Positions 28,217 through 36,851 of a DNA stretch of 56,989 nt are shown piece after piece (position 1 is the first letter of the stretch; each line of letters starts with the position of its first letter). The stretch is from Polymorphobacter sp. (GTDB taxonomy: Bacteria > Pseudomonadota > Alphaproteobacteria > Sphingomonadales > Sphingomonadaceae), in NCBI RefSeq assembly GCF_025362435.1, contig NZ_JANYGL010000148.1:1-56989 (forward strand), written 5' to 3'. Position numbers and translations under genes: made by a program. The notes below the pieces were generated by a model. It did no database searches. It was not told the origin of the DNA and worked only from the letters and a program-made list of their open reading frames with translations.

Positions 28217-29371
28217 TTACCCGTTGGCGGGCGCCTGCCGTCGCGCCGCGAGGACGAGCACCAACGCGATCCCCGCCATCGCCGCCCCCGCGACCGCGAC
28301 CCATTCGTATGCCAGCCCAAGGGCGATGACCCCGCCGCCGAGCGCCGCGCCGCCGGCGTTGCCGAGGTTGAACGCGCCGATGTTGAGCGACGAGGCGAGG
28401 TTCGGCGCGTCGCGCGCCACCGCCATCACCCGCGACTGGAGCGGCGGCACCAGCGCGAAGGTCGCGACCCCCCACGCAAAGATCGTCGCCAGCGCCGGAA
28501 TCGTCGCGTGCATCGTCCCCGCGAAAACCAGCAGCAGCACCGCGAGCGACACCAGCACGATGATCAGCGTCGGGTCGAGCGCGCGGTCGGCGAAGCGCCC
28601 GCCGAGCCAGTTGCCGAGTGTCAGCCCGACCCCGTAGATCACCAGCGCGGCCGTCACCAGCACCGGAGAAACGCGGGTCACCTCGTGCAGGATCGGGACG
28701 ATATAGGTGAAGACGGTGAACATCGCCGCCGAGCCGAACGCGGTCGTCAGCAACGCCAGCAACACCGGCCAGCGCGCCGCGACCCGAAGTTCGGCGCCGA
28801 TGTCGGTCTCGGCTTCGCCCGGGAGCGATGGCAGCGCCACCGCCAGCGCCGCCATCGCGATCACGCCGAGCCCGGCGATCCCGGCGAACGCCGTCCGCCA
28901 GCCGATCGTGTCGCCAACCCACGCCGCGAGCGGGACACCGCCGATGTTGGCGATCGTCAGCCCGGCGAACATCGCCGCGATCGCGCCCGCAGCCTTGCCC
29001 TCGCCCGCGATCTTCGCTGCGACGATCGAGCCGACCCCGAAATACGCGCCGTGGCACAGCGAGGTGACGACCCGCGCCGCGAGCAGCGTGCCATAGCCCG
29101 GCGCGATCGCCGACAGCGCGTTGCCGAGGGTGAACAGCGCCATCAGGCCGATCAGCAGCGTCTTGCGGTTGAGCTTGCCGGTCGGCAGCGTCAGCAACGG
29201 CGCCCCGGCCACGACGCCGAGGGCATAGCCGGTGACGAGCAACCCCGCCTTCGGCACCGACACCGACAGTCCGGTGGCGATCACCGGCAGCATCCCCATC
29301 GGCGCGAATTCGGTCGTGCCGATGCCAAATGCACCAACGGCCAAAGCGACGATCGGCCAGTTCGGCTTCAT
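28217..29371 (-). CDS. MFS transporter, DHA1 family (AraJ/YdhP-like)
   Basis: A 384-residue inner-membrane protein with 12 predicted segments. Start ATG 29369-29371 has AAAGGA 6 bases upstream; an earlier in-frame ATG at 29399-29401 lacks a good site. FGIGTTEFAPMGMLPVIA near the start is typical of the arabinose-efflux/purine-efflux-like exporters, and GYALGVVAGAPLLT is the second-helix motif. It probably exports small metabolites or drugs. It is divergent from the exported duplicated protein, 109 bases away. Confidence 0.9.
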   Translation of the reverse strand: MKPNWPIVALAVGAFGIGTTEFAPMGMLPVIATGLSVSVPKAGLLVTGYALGVVAGAPLLTLPTGKLNRKTLLIGLMALFTLGNALSAIAPGYGTLLAARVVTSLCHGAYFGVGSIVAAKIAGEGKAAGAIAAMFAGLTIANIGGVPLAAWVGDTIGWRTAFAGIAGLGVIAMAALAVALPSLPGEAETDIGAELRVAARWPVLLALLTTAFGSAAMFTVFTYIVPILHEVTRVSPVLVTAALVIYGVGLTLGNWLGGRFADRALDPTLIIVLVSLAVLLLVFAGTMHATIPALATIFAWGVATFALVPPLQSRVMAVARDAPNLASSLNIGAFNLGNAGGAALGGGVIALGLAYEWVAVAGAAMAGIALVLVLAARRQAPANG

Positions 29372-29480
29372 TGCGGTCCTTTGCTTACGAAGATCGGTCA
29401 TGTGCGGACGGTGTGCGCGTGGTCGTGCCGGGCAACGATTGCCGGTAGCGGTCGGACGCACCGTGTTGCATGATTTCCCG

Positions 29481-30698
29481 ATGACCGCTCTCAAATCCCG
29501 ACTCGCCCTGATCGCCGCCCTCGCCGCGGCCTTCGCCACCGCCGCCGCCGCGGCTCCTCCCGTGCGCCAAACCGAGGGCGGAGCCTACACCCGCTACGAG
29601 CTGCTCGCCCCCGACAGCCACAAGTTCCGCATCGTCTACGAAATCACCGCGATGACCCCGGGAGCGACCGCTTACTACAACCCGGTCCGCCCCGGCAGCA
29701 TCGCCAGCGACGAGCATGTCTTCGACCGCGCCACCGGCAAGCCGTTGGTATTCAAGGAGGTCGGCGCCGACGAAGCCCGCGCCGGCGGGGTGCCCGACGC
29801 CGAGCCCGGTAGCCGCTACATCGCCGTTACCCTCGCCCATCCGGTCCCCGAAGGCGGCGGCGGCGGGCGCATCCTGATCGACAAGACCTACGAGGACGCC
29901 AAGAGCTACCACCGCGACGGCGACGCAATCGTCTTCAACCGCCCGCTCGGGATCAAGCGCAACACCGTCGTCCTCCCCGCCGGATACCGTCTCGCGGCGT
30001 GCAACGTGCCATCGCAGGTGCTCCAACAGCCCGACGGACGCATCGCGATCTCGTTCGTCAACACCTCCCCGAGCCAGGCCCCGCTGGTGCTAAGGGCCAC
30101 CCCCGGTGCGGTCCCCGCCGGCCCCTCAAGCCTCGCCAGGAAATTCGACGATCGCGCCGCGCAAAGCCGCGAGATCGTCTATTACCTACGCCAGCCCGAG
30201 ACCCACGCCTTCGACCTGACCCACGATTATACCGAGACAAAACCGGGGGTTGCGGCCTACGTCAACATCGTCCGCACCGGCAGCACGGCGAGCAACCCGT
30301 CGGCGCGCGACCTCGACACCGGCGCGACGATGCCCCCCGAATATATCAAGGGGGCCGCGATCACCGCGCTCGAACCCGACGCGGCCGACGTCACCGCGAC
30401 GACGACGGCGGTGGTCTTCCGCTTCGCCGCGGTCGAGCCGGGAACCAGCCGCCGCCTGCGCATCGCCGAGACGTACACCGATCCCGATCGCTACGGACTG
30501 AGCGGCGACGAACTCGTCTGGCACCGCAGCTTCGGACGACCGGCCAACGCGGTTATCCTGCCCGCGGGCTGGCTGCTGACCAATTCCTCGGTCCCGGCGG
30601 CGATCACGACGATCTCCGACGGCCGCGTCCGGCTCGACTTCGTCAACCCGCGCAACGACGAGATCGACGTCATCCTCACCGCCCGGAGGGCACGATGA
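29481..30698 (+). CDS. Exported protein with internal duplication, function unknown
   Basis: A 405-residue protein with signal peptide MTALKSRLALIAALAAAF and AAA-AP cleavage. Two homologous halves are visible. FRIVYEITAMTPGATAYYN matches FDLTHDYTETKPGVAAYVN, TYEDAKSYHRDGDAIVF matches TYTDPDRYGLSGDELVW, and NTVVLPAGYRLAACNVPS matches NAVILPAGWLLTNSSVPA. Each half is about 165 residues and beta-rich. I do not recognise the family. It ends by overlapping the start of the aminotransferase-like gene (ATGA), implying a shared task. Confidence 0.75.
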   Translation: MTALKSRLALIAALAAAFATAAAAAPPVRQTEGGAYTRYELLAPDSHKFRIVYEITAMTPGATAYYNPVRPGSIASDEHVFDRATGKPLVFKEVGADEARAGGVPDAEPGSRYIAVTLAHPVPEGGGGGRILIDKTYEDAKSYHRDGDAIVFNRPLGIKRNTVVLPAGYRLAACNVPSQVLQQPDGRIAISFVNTSPSQAPLVLRATPGAVPAGPSSLARKFDDRAAQSREIVYYLRQPETHAFDLTHDYTETKPGVAAYVNIVRTGSTASNPSARDLDTGATMPPEYIKGAAITALEPDAADVTATTTAVVFRFAAVEPGTSRRLRIAETYTDPDRYGLSGDELVWHRSFGRPANAVILPAGWLLTNSSVPAAITTISDGRVRLDFVNPRNDEIDVILTARRAR

Positions 30699-31954
30699 AC
30701 TTCCCGATCGATGCCGTCCGCGCCCGCTTCCCGGCTCTCGCCGCGACCGACAACGGGCGTTCGCGCATCTATTTCGACGCCCCCGGCGGCACGCAGGTCT
30801 GCGCCCCCGCGATCACGGCAATGGTCGCGCACCTCGAAGGCGGGACCGCGAACTCGGGCGGCGCCTTCGCCAGCTCGGTCGACACCGACCGGACGAGCGC
30901 GGCGGCGCACGCGGCGATGGCCGACCTGCTCGGTGCCGACCCGGGCGAGATCGCCTTCGGAGCGAACATGACGTCGCTGACTTTCGCGGTGTCGCGCGCG
31001 CTGGCGCAGCACTGGCAGGCGGGCGATGAGCTCGTCGTCACCCGCCTCGACCACGACGCCAATGTCTCGCCGTGGCTGCGCGTCGCCGCCGATCGCGGCA
31101 TGACGGTGCGCTGGATCGACTTCGACCCGGCGACGGGGGTCCTCGACCTCGCCGCGCTCCCCGGATTGCTCGGGGAGAAGACGCGCGTCGTTGCGGTCGG
31201 CGGCGCGAGCAACGCCTTGGGGACGCTCAACGACATTCCCGAGATCGTCCGCATCGTTCGCGCGCATTCGCCGGCACTCGTCTTCGTCGACGCGGTCCAA
31301 CTCGTGCCTCACATCGCGACCGACGTCGCCGCGCTCGGCGCTGACCTGCTCGTCTGCTCGCCGTACAAGTTCTTCGGCCCGCATCAGGGCGTCCTATGGG
31401 GCCGCGCGGCGCTGCTCGAGACGATCGCGGCGTACAAGGTCCGCCCGGCGAAGTCGCTGCCCGCGGCATCGCGCTTCGAGACCGGGACGCCGTCGTTCGA
31501 GGGGCAGGCGGCGGTCGCAGGCACGATCGACTATCTCGACTGGCTCGGCGGCGAACTCGGCGACCGCAGCAACGACCGGCGGTCGCGCTTGAAGGCCGCG
31601 ATGGATGGGATCGCGGCGTACGAGGCCAGCCTCGGCACGCGCTTCCTTGCCGGACTGGCGACGATCGACGGTTTGCGGCTGTACGGCCCGCCGACGATGG
31701 CCGGGCGCGTCCCGACCTTCGCCTTCACCATCGAGGGCATCGACCCAGACACGATCGCCGCGCACCTCGCCGCCGAGGGCATCTTCGGCTGGTCGGGCGA
31801 CTTCTACGCGGTCGAGGTCGTCGCGCGGCTTGGATTGGCGGCAAGCGGCGGTCTCGTCCGGCTCGGACTGGCGCATTATTCGACCGAGGCCGAGGTCGAT
31901 CGGACGATCGCGGCGCTTGCGAGGCTGAGGGTTCAGCACGCGCAGCCTTCGTAA
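30695..31954 (+). CDS. Cysteine desulfurase-like aminotransferase class V protein
   Basis: A 419-residue PLP enzyme. It starts in the ATGA overlap with the preceding gene and has GGAGGG upstream. IYFDAPGGTQVCAPA, the SNALGTLNDIPEI segment, VDAVQLVPH (Asp binding the pyridine N) and LLVCSPYKFFGPHQG with the Schiff-base Lys225 are the family motifs. GTPSFEGQAA follows. It best fits the SufS-like branch of unassigned cysteine-desulfurase-family proteins, not NifS/IscS, since no Fe-S genes are near. Coupled with an exported duplicated protein; the substrate is unknown. Confidence 0.88.
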   Translation: MNFPIDAVRARFPALAATDNGRSRIYFDAPGGTQVCAPAITAMVAHLEGGTANSGGAFASSVDTDRTSAAAHAAMADLLGADPGEIAFGANMTSLTFAVSRALAQHWQAGDELVVTRLDHDANVSPWLRVAADRGMTVRWIDFDPATGVLDLAALPGLLGEKTRVVAVGGASNALGTLNDIPEIVRIVRAHSPALVFVDAVQLVPHIATDVAALGADLLVCSPYKFFGPHQGVLWGRAALLETIAAYKVRPAKSLPAASRFETGTPSFEGQAAVAGTIDYLDWLGGELGDRSNDRRSRLKAAMDGIAAYEASLGTRFLAGLATIDGLRLYGPPTMAGRVPTFAFTIEGIDPDTIAAHLAAEGIFGWSGDFYAVEVVARLGLAASGGLVRLGLAHYSTEAEVDRTIAALARLRVQHAQPS

Positions 31955-31987
31955 AAGAGCGACTTCGGAGCCGACTAAAATCAAGCT

Positions 31988-32013
31988 GTCATCCCGTCGA
32001 AGGCCGGGATGAC
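31988..32013. repeat. GTCATCCC palindromic repeat with one mismatch
   Basis: Same 26-base palindrome as at 21823, with one mismatch in the left arm (GTCATCCCGTC). It lies 33 bases after the aminotransferase stop and probably marks its 3' end. Confidence 0.65.
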
Positions 32014-32109
32014 ACCGTTGTGGCGGCAGTCCGCCCTGATGAGCGGGCGGTCTCTAAAGAGCGGCCGAAGAGTGCTCGCCTCGAGCACGGCGAATACAGC
32101 TGAACTATC

Positions 32110-32428
32110 GCTGTCCTACACCCTGTAGAACGCGATACGCTGGGAGCTTCGACCCGTGCCGCCCTGACCCGGTGCTGCGCTCTTTCTCATTGTTGGTCGG
32201 GATATGCGTTCCCACCGCCCTGCCCTCCCTGCTCCCCTCCCCTTCAGGGGAGGGGCCGGGGGTGGGGCAGTCGCCACGAGTTCCTCAGTCCGAAAGAGCC
32301 CCACCCCGAGGCCACGCCAAGGCGCGCGCCTCTCGCCCGTCCCCTGAAGCGGAGGGGAAGCAGCGCGGAAGCACAAAGCTCAAAGTGAAAACCGATGTTC
32401 AATTCCCTGAACTTCGTGTGACCTTTCA
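32110..32428. repeat. Dispersed non-coding repeat, copy B (about 320 bp)
   Basis: Second copy of the element at 793-1141, in the same orientation. It begins GCTGTCCTACA, carries TTCTTTCTCATTGTTGGTCG, then CCCCTCCCC-TTCA-GGGGAGGGG (32234-32255, 9-bp stem), the GCAGTCGCCACGA block and the 24-base identical end (32405-32428). Together with the palindrome at 31988 it occupies the 563-base gap 31955-32517, where I see no gene. Like copy A, it lies between converging genes. Confidence 0.6.
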
Positions 32429-32517
32429 ACCTGCCAAAAGCATTATCGATGCTATTTAGAAGCTATTTCGTGATCTCTGCGCCGCTCGAAGACGCCAGCC
32501 GGTTTGCCAATCCATCA

Positions 32518-32943
32518 TTACGTCTGGTTCGGAAAACACGCGCTGGTGACCAGAACCGGATTAAGCCCGAGCGATGTCAGCAACTTCGGCACCGCGGTAC
32601 GGAAGGTCACCGTCAGCGTGACAAGGGCGAAGCCGCCCTGGCCGCCGCACGTCCCGATTGCGGTCGCGGCGACCCCTGTGGCCGGGATCGCGACGCTCAG
32701 GCCGAAGGCGTGATTTCGGGCAAAGGCGACAGTCTTTGCAACATCGGTCACTCCGCCGGTCGAGCACGGCGCCTGGCGAACCCCCATGCAGCGCGCGGTG
32801 GCAACCGCGGTCTGCTGCATCGCGTTGCGCGTCCACAGCAGCCGGCCGAATTCGACCCCGCCGAAGATGAGCGTCAGCAGCGGCACGAGAACCAGTGCGA
32901 ACTCGGCTGCGGTCGTTCCCGACCGCAGCCCCTGCCGAGTCAT
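32518..32943 (-). CDS. TadE-like minor pilin / pilus assembly protein
   Basis: A 141-residue protein with the N-terminal motif TTAAEFALVLVPLLTLIFGG followed by VEFGRLLW, the prepilin-like hydrophobic helix with Glu at the fifth position of the mature end that marks TadE/TadF pseudopilins. Two or more Cys in the C-terminal part (CSTGG, CGGQG) may form a disulphide. Its start overlaps the stop of the next upstream tad gene (ATGA). It would be cut by the CpaA peptidase at 44172 and help start or shape the Flp pilus. Confidence 0.85.
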   Translation of the reverse strand: MTRQGLRSGTTAAEFALVLVPLLTLIFGGVEFGRLLWTRNAMQQTAVATARCMGVRQAPCSTGGVTDVAKTVAFARNHAFGLSVAIPATGVAATAIGTCGGQGGFALVTLTVTFRTAVPKLLTSLGLNPVLVTSACFPNQT

Positions 32944-33491
32944 CCGGTCTGGACCAGCGTGCTGACGCTGATCGTCCCGCGCTTGACGATGCCATACCCC
33001 GAGAACAGCGGAGTATGTGCCCGCGACGCCTGGATCTGGACGAACTTGCCGGCGCGTAGCCCGCTTGTACAACTGCTGCCGCAGGTCACCGATGCACCCC
33101 AGACGAGTGGTGCGATTCCGGTCGGGCAGTAGCACAGGTCGGCGTTGCTCGCGGTGCCGGTCGCGGGCTGGACGACGCCGAGCACGATCTTCTGGCTGGG
33201 GCCGTTGTTCACCACCACGGCCGAATCGGCGTAGGTCCTCGTCCCTGCCGCGGAGACGATCCCAGCGAGTGCGGTCGCCAACGCGCCACCGTTGGCGGCC
33301 GACACGTTGGCCTGGCTGATCAGCGCGTAATTGGCCGCCGCCGACAGCGTGTTGTCGAGCTGAAAGCGCTTGAGCAGGACCGCCCCGATGTCGACGATGC
33401 CGGCGAACAACAGCGCCAACACCGGCGCGATGATGGCGAACTCGACCGCGCTTGACCCGCCGCGGTCGTGCAAGAACGATCGCCACGTCAT
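32940..33491 (-). CDS. TadE/TadF-like pseudopilin
   Basis: A 183-residue protein. GSSAVEFAIIAPVLALLFAG with VDIGAVLL is a TadE-type N-terminal helix with Glu five residues in. The C-terminal domain has four closely placed Cys (CYCP, CGSSC). It is joined to both neighbours by ATGA overlaps, so the three leftward tad genes are one translationally coupled operon. Likely a minor pilin in the inner membrane. Confidence 0.85.
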   Translation of the reverse strand: MTWRSFLHDRGGSSAVEFAIIAPVLALLFAGIVDIGAVLLKRFQLDNTLSAAANYALISQANVSAANGGALATALAGIVSAAGTRTYADSAVVVNNGPSQKIVLGVVQPATGTASNADLCYCPTGIAPLVWGASVTCGSSCTSGLRAGKFVQIQASRAHTPLFSGYGIVKRGTISVSTLVQTG

Positions 33492-35995
33492 TTGACCAGG
33501 ACCACGTTCCCGCCGCCGCTCGAGCTACCTGAGATGCACGTCGACGCCAGCATCGAACCGCCGTTGAGCAGCACCTCCTTGCCGATCAGCTGGAGACACT
33601 GGCCGACAGCATTGCCGACGCTGGCCGCGCCGTCGAGGCGGACGGTGCCGACCGGAAAATAGACCAGCCCCGACAACAACGTGCTGTTGGCGCCGCCGGT
33701 AAAATACGCTCCGCCGGTGAGGGATGCCGGCCCGATGATCGCCATCTTCGCGGTCGGTCCCGCGGTCGGTGCCGTCAGGACGACGTTCGAATAGCCCGCC
33801 GCCACGCAGAACGACTGGCCGACGCACGTTCCCGTCAGGCCCGCGCCATTGCCGCCGACGACGAGGCTGACCCCGTTCGCCAGCAGCCCGGTCATCGCGC
33901 CGTTGCAGTTGACTTCGCCGCCGCCATTGGCCCCGATCCCGACCGAGCCGTAGATGGTGTAGACCCCGGAGCCGAAGATCATCGCTCCTGCCGTCAGCAG
34001 GCTGCCGTCGATGTCGTGCTGCGCCGCGGCGGCAACGACGGTGCAGCTCCCGCCCCCGTTCCCCCCGCCGCTGCTGAACGTGCCGCCGATCTGGAAGACG
34101 CTGGCGGCTCCGGTGGCATCGCCCATTTTAAAGGTCGAACCGCCACCGACGAGAACCGCATTGCTGTAGACCGGCCCTGCCCCGGCGTACGACGGGCCGA
34201 TCTTGAAGCTGTTGTCGGTCCCGGCATTGCCCAGGATCAAGGTCGCGCCGCCCCTGATGTCTAACCCGGAACTGAGCTGGAACACGCTCGGGCCGCCGAA
34301 GGTGGTCGACGCCGCGCCGCTGTATAGACTGTACTGGGCGCCGTCGTTCGCCGACGCCATCCGCCCGATGTTGAAGTTGCCGGCGGCAAAGGTGACCACG
34401 GAACTGCCCGTGGTCTGGAGGCCGCTGGCGAAACTTGCCGTCAGCGGCGCCGAGCTGCTGCCTAGGGTCATCGTTCCTGACGTGCCGATGTTCATCAGGC
34501 CGCCGACGCTGAGCGTCGTCAGGTTTGGCAGCGCCAGCGAGTTGGTGACGTTGAAGGCGCCTGTCGCCGTGATCGTCGACTGGGCGATCGCCGGCGATCC
34601 CCCCGTCGTCAGCGTCCCGCCGACGGCGAAGGTCCCGGTTCCGGACAGCGTCGTTGAGCCGCCAAAGCTCATGTCGCCGGTCACATTCACGTTGGTCTGG
34701 GCGATATTCGTCGTGCCGCTGGTCGTCAGCACTCCGCCGACCGAGAGCGTCCCGGTCCCCGACAGCGTCGTCGTCCCGGCAAATACCGCGTTGCCGGTGA
34801 CGTTGATCGTGTTCTCGGCGAAGCTCGCCGATCCGCCCGATGCGCCGGTCGACAGCTGCCCGATGACATTGAGCGTGCCGCTGCCGAAGCTTGCCCCGCC
34901 ATACCCGATGGTCAGCCCCTGGACGAACGTGAAGGTGCCGGCGCCGAAGCTGATCGCAGGACCCGTAGTCATTGCCCGGATGAAATTATAGACGGTCCCT
35001 GCCGTACCGGCGAGCGTCAACGCGAGCCCGCCGCCGACGGTAAGGCTGCCAAAATTATGTTGTCCCGCCGGGCACGCCAGCGTCCACATCGACCCCGATT
35101 GACTTGCGGTGCAGCCCAGCGCGATCGCCTGGGTCTGCGTTGATGACGAATTATAGGCGAGATCGATATCGTAGGGGGTACCGCTCGGCTTGACGACGAC
35201 GGGCGCGGCCGGTGCTGGCGGAGCGGACGGCCCCGCCGGCGGCACCAGCGTCCCGACGGCCGCCAGGCGACCGCGCGCCGCCACTACGCCGGCATTGCTG
35301 GCGAGCGGATCGGGCGTGGGCTTCTTGGCGATTACTGCAGTCGCGGCGGTGCCGTCCGGGCCCATGATACTCCCTGGGCAGCCCTGGGTAAGCGTTGTGT
35401 TGTAGCTGACCCCAGCACTCTTGATCCACGGCCCGCATGGCACCGACACCGCTGCATCGGACGCGATCGCGCAGCCCGAGGCGGTAATCTGCGTGCCGCC
35501 GGTCAAGGCGATCCCGCCCGCGGTCGGTGACAGCGCGAGAATACAGGGGCCGATCGACGGGCGCAGTTCGGCATAGGACTCGGCCGGTACCGCGAGAGTC
35601 CTCGTCGATCCTATCAGCCGCGCGAAGATTAGCGGTACGCTCGTCGTGACCGTTACCCGCACCGCATTGGTGTTCGCGGTCCCGGTCGGCGACGCCACGA
35701 CGGCCGCCGTAACCTGTGCGGCCGGAATGCCATTGAGAACCGCAACGGCCTGCGCCGCGCTGGTCATTGCAGCGGTAGCAGTCGACGTTGGCGTCGCCGC
35801 ATTATACGCAACCGCTCCGGCATAAGCGCTTAGATCGGCAACGCGCTGATTTTCGACCTTTTCGAGGACGCCGTGGCCATATTCGACAACGAGACCCGCG
35901 GTACCGATAAGGCACGGCAGCGCGAGCGCCGCCAACAGACTGACAGCACCGCGGCGATGGGCGAACAGCCCAGCTAGAATTTCCGCAAAACGCAT
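33488..35995 (-). CDS. TadG-like pilus assembly protein with long repetitive C-terminal region
   Basis: An 835-residue protein, long for a TadG-like protein. Residues 14-38 form the N-terminal membrane helix (RRGAVSLLAALALPCLIG), and residues up to about 145 match the TadG-like N-domain (LRPSIGPCILALSP follows). The remainder is Gly/Ser/Thr-rich. Between about genomic 34500 and 34830 a 39-residue unit repeats (NVTG..., STTLSGTGT, VGG.LTTSG, AIAQ), suggesting a beta-helix. Several Cys pairs occur. CAGGAG precedes the ATG. First gene of the leftward arm; perhaps a pilus-tip or surface adhesin. Confidence 0.85.
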   Translation of the reverse strand: MRFAEILAGLFAHRRGAVSLLAALALPCLIGTAGLVVEYGHGVLEKVENQRVADLSAYAGAVAYNAATPTSTATAAMTSAAQAVAVLNGIPAAQVTAAVVASPTGTANTNAVRVTVTTSVPLIFARLIGSTRTLAVPAESYAELRPSIGPCILALSPTAGGIALTGGTQITASGCAIASDAAVSVPCGPWIKSAGVSYNTTLTQGCPGSIMGPDGTAATAVIAKKPTPDPLASNAGVVAARGRLAAVGTLVPPAGPSAPPAPAAPVVVKPSGTPYDIDLAYNSSSTQTQAIALGCTASQSGSMWTLACPAGQHNFGSLTVGGGLALTLAGTAGTVYNFIRAMTTGPAISFGAGTFTFVQGLTIGYGGASFGSGTLNVIGQLSTGASGGSASFAENTINVTGNAVFAGTTTLSGTGTLSVGGVLTTSGTTNIAQTNVNVTGDMSFGGSTTLSGTGTFAVGGTLTTGGSPAIAQSTITATGAFNVTNSLALPNLTTLSVGGLMNIGTSGTMTLGSSSAPLTASFASGLQTTGSSVVTFAAGNFNIGRMASANDGAQYSLYSGAASTTFGGPSVFQLSSGLDIRGGATLILGNAGTDNSFKIGPSYAGAGPVYSNAVLVGGGSTFKMGDATGAASVFQIGGTFSSGGGNGGGSCTVVAAAAQHDIDGSLLTAGAMIFGSGVYTIYGSVGIGANGGGEVNCNGAMTGLLANGVSLVVGGNGAGLTGTCVGQSFCVAAGYSNVVLTAPTAGPTAKMAIIGPASLTGGAYFTGGANSTLLSGLVYFPVGTVRLDGAASVGNAVGQCLQLIGKEVLLNGGSMLASTCISGSSSGGGNVVLVK

Positions 35996-36511
35996 ACAAC
36001 TCCTGCGGCAGGGCTATCCGCAATTCGTTACTATACAGTTATGCTCCGCAAAATCGTTAAAAACCTTGCTATTTTGTACGGAACCAGACAGTCTATGCAT
36101 CAATGATTCGTCCAAAATGTCGATCGTTAAAGCGACCGCAACGGGTTTATCCGGGGCTTAGCTAGTCTTTTGACGATTGGTTCAGCATGTCGCACGAATC
36201 TTTTTAGTTAATGACGATCCGAGAAATATCATCCGATTTGGCTGTTTCTCCTCCGTGAGATGCAACAGGCGACCGTTAACGTTTTGCCCTGGTTAATTTC
36301 TAGAAATAAAAAACCTGTTGCGGTCCTTATCACTTTCGGTCGAGTTGACAGTGGGTAACGGGGAATTTCAACATTGTCGCAGAACAGAGCGTCGTAACTC
36401 GACTGTTCTGCAGCATAAAGTTTTTCATTCGTCCCGCGTTGCCTGCGCCAATCCCGGCGCGGGTTGAGTAAAATACGCCGATGTCGGCGTATTGTAGCTA
36501 GGCGTAAATTT
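35996..36511. promoter_or_regulatory. AT-richer divergent regulatory region of the tad locus, no gene seen
   Basis: This 516-base gap separates the TadG-like gene from the Flp pilins and is clearly more AT-rich than its surroundings. On the minus strand TATAGT (36030-36035) could be a -10 box for the TadG operon. On the plus strand TTGACA (36345-36350) could be a -35 for the pilins but has no good -10 at 16-18 bases. No convincing reading frame with a ribosome site is present. Confidence 0.4.
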
Positions 36512-36691
36512 ATGATGAAGCTTTTGAAGCGGATCCGTGTCAGCAAGTCGGGCGCCTCCGCCGCCGAATATGCGTTGATCCTCGCGGTAATTGGCGGCGG
36601 TATCGTCGTCGCTGCCATCGCGCTGAAGACGTCAATTGCCGGTTCCATGAACAAGACCGCCGCAGTGATCACCACCAACACTCCGACTTGA
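36512..36691 (+). CDS. flp: Flp/Fap pilin, first of two tandem copies
   Basis: A 59-residue prepilin (Met-Met start; the second Met at 36515 is equally possible). KSGASAAEYALILAVIGGG is the Flp signature: cleavage by the prepilin peptidase at the Gly/Ala position before the mature Glu-Tyr pair, followed by one hydrophobic helix. It is the major subunit of the tad pilus. A ribosome site is weak (TAGGCG). The copy at 36852 differs at only a few positions. Confidence 0.92.
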   Translation: MMKLLKRIRVSKSGASAAEYALILAVIGGGIVVAAIALKTSIAGSMNKTAAVITTNTPT

Positions 36692-36717
36692 TGTAGAACA
36701 CCGGCTTGGGACGTCGC

Positions 36718-36780
36718 ATTTATCGCCACGCTCAATTGGTGTAAGTCCGCCTCTTATTTCATCGAGTAAGGGCGATAAAT
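36718..36780. promoter_or_regulatory. 10-bp perfect inverted repeat between the two pilin genes
   Basis: ATTTATCGCC (36718-36727) and GGCGATAAAT (36771-36780) are exact complements, 43 bases apart, in the 160-base gap between pilins. It may be an RNA stem that tunes pilin message ends or a regulator site for the second pilin. Confidence 0.35.
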
Positions 36781-36851
36781 AGTCCTCGTCAATCCTGAAG
36801 GGGGGCTGCAGTAGGCGCTGGGAACAGCGTTCAGTAGAGAGGCTTAATACC

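Noticed and set aside
32449-33132. Plus-strand frame over the TadE-like genes
   Set aside because: The minus-strand proteins have clear pseudopilin helices and ATGA overlaps. This frame has no domain.
34500-34830. Periodic DNA inside the TadG-like gene, considered as a CRISPR array
   Set aside because: The period is about 117 bases and codes for a 39-residue protein repeat. There are no constant repeats of 25-40 bases with unique spacers.
36345-36350. Perfect TTGACA upstream of the pilins as a sigma-70 -35 box
   Set aside because: No acceptable -10 is found at 16-18 bases, so it is only mentioned and not called as a promoter.
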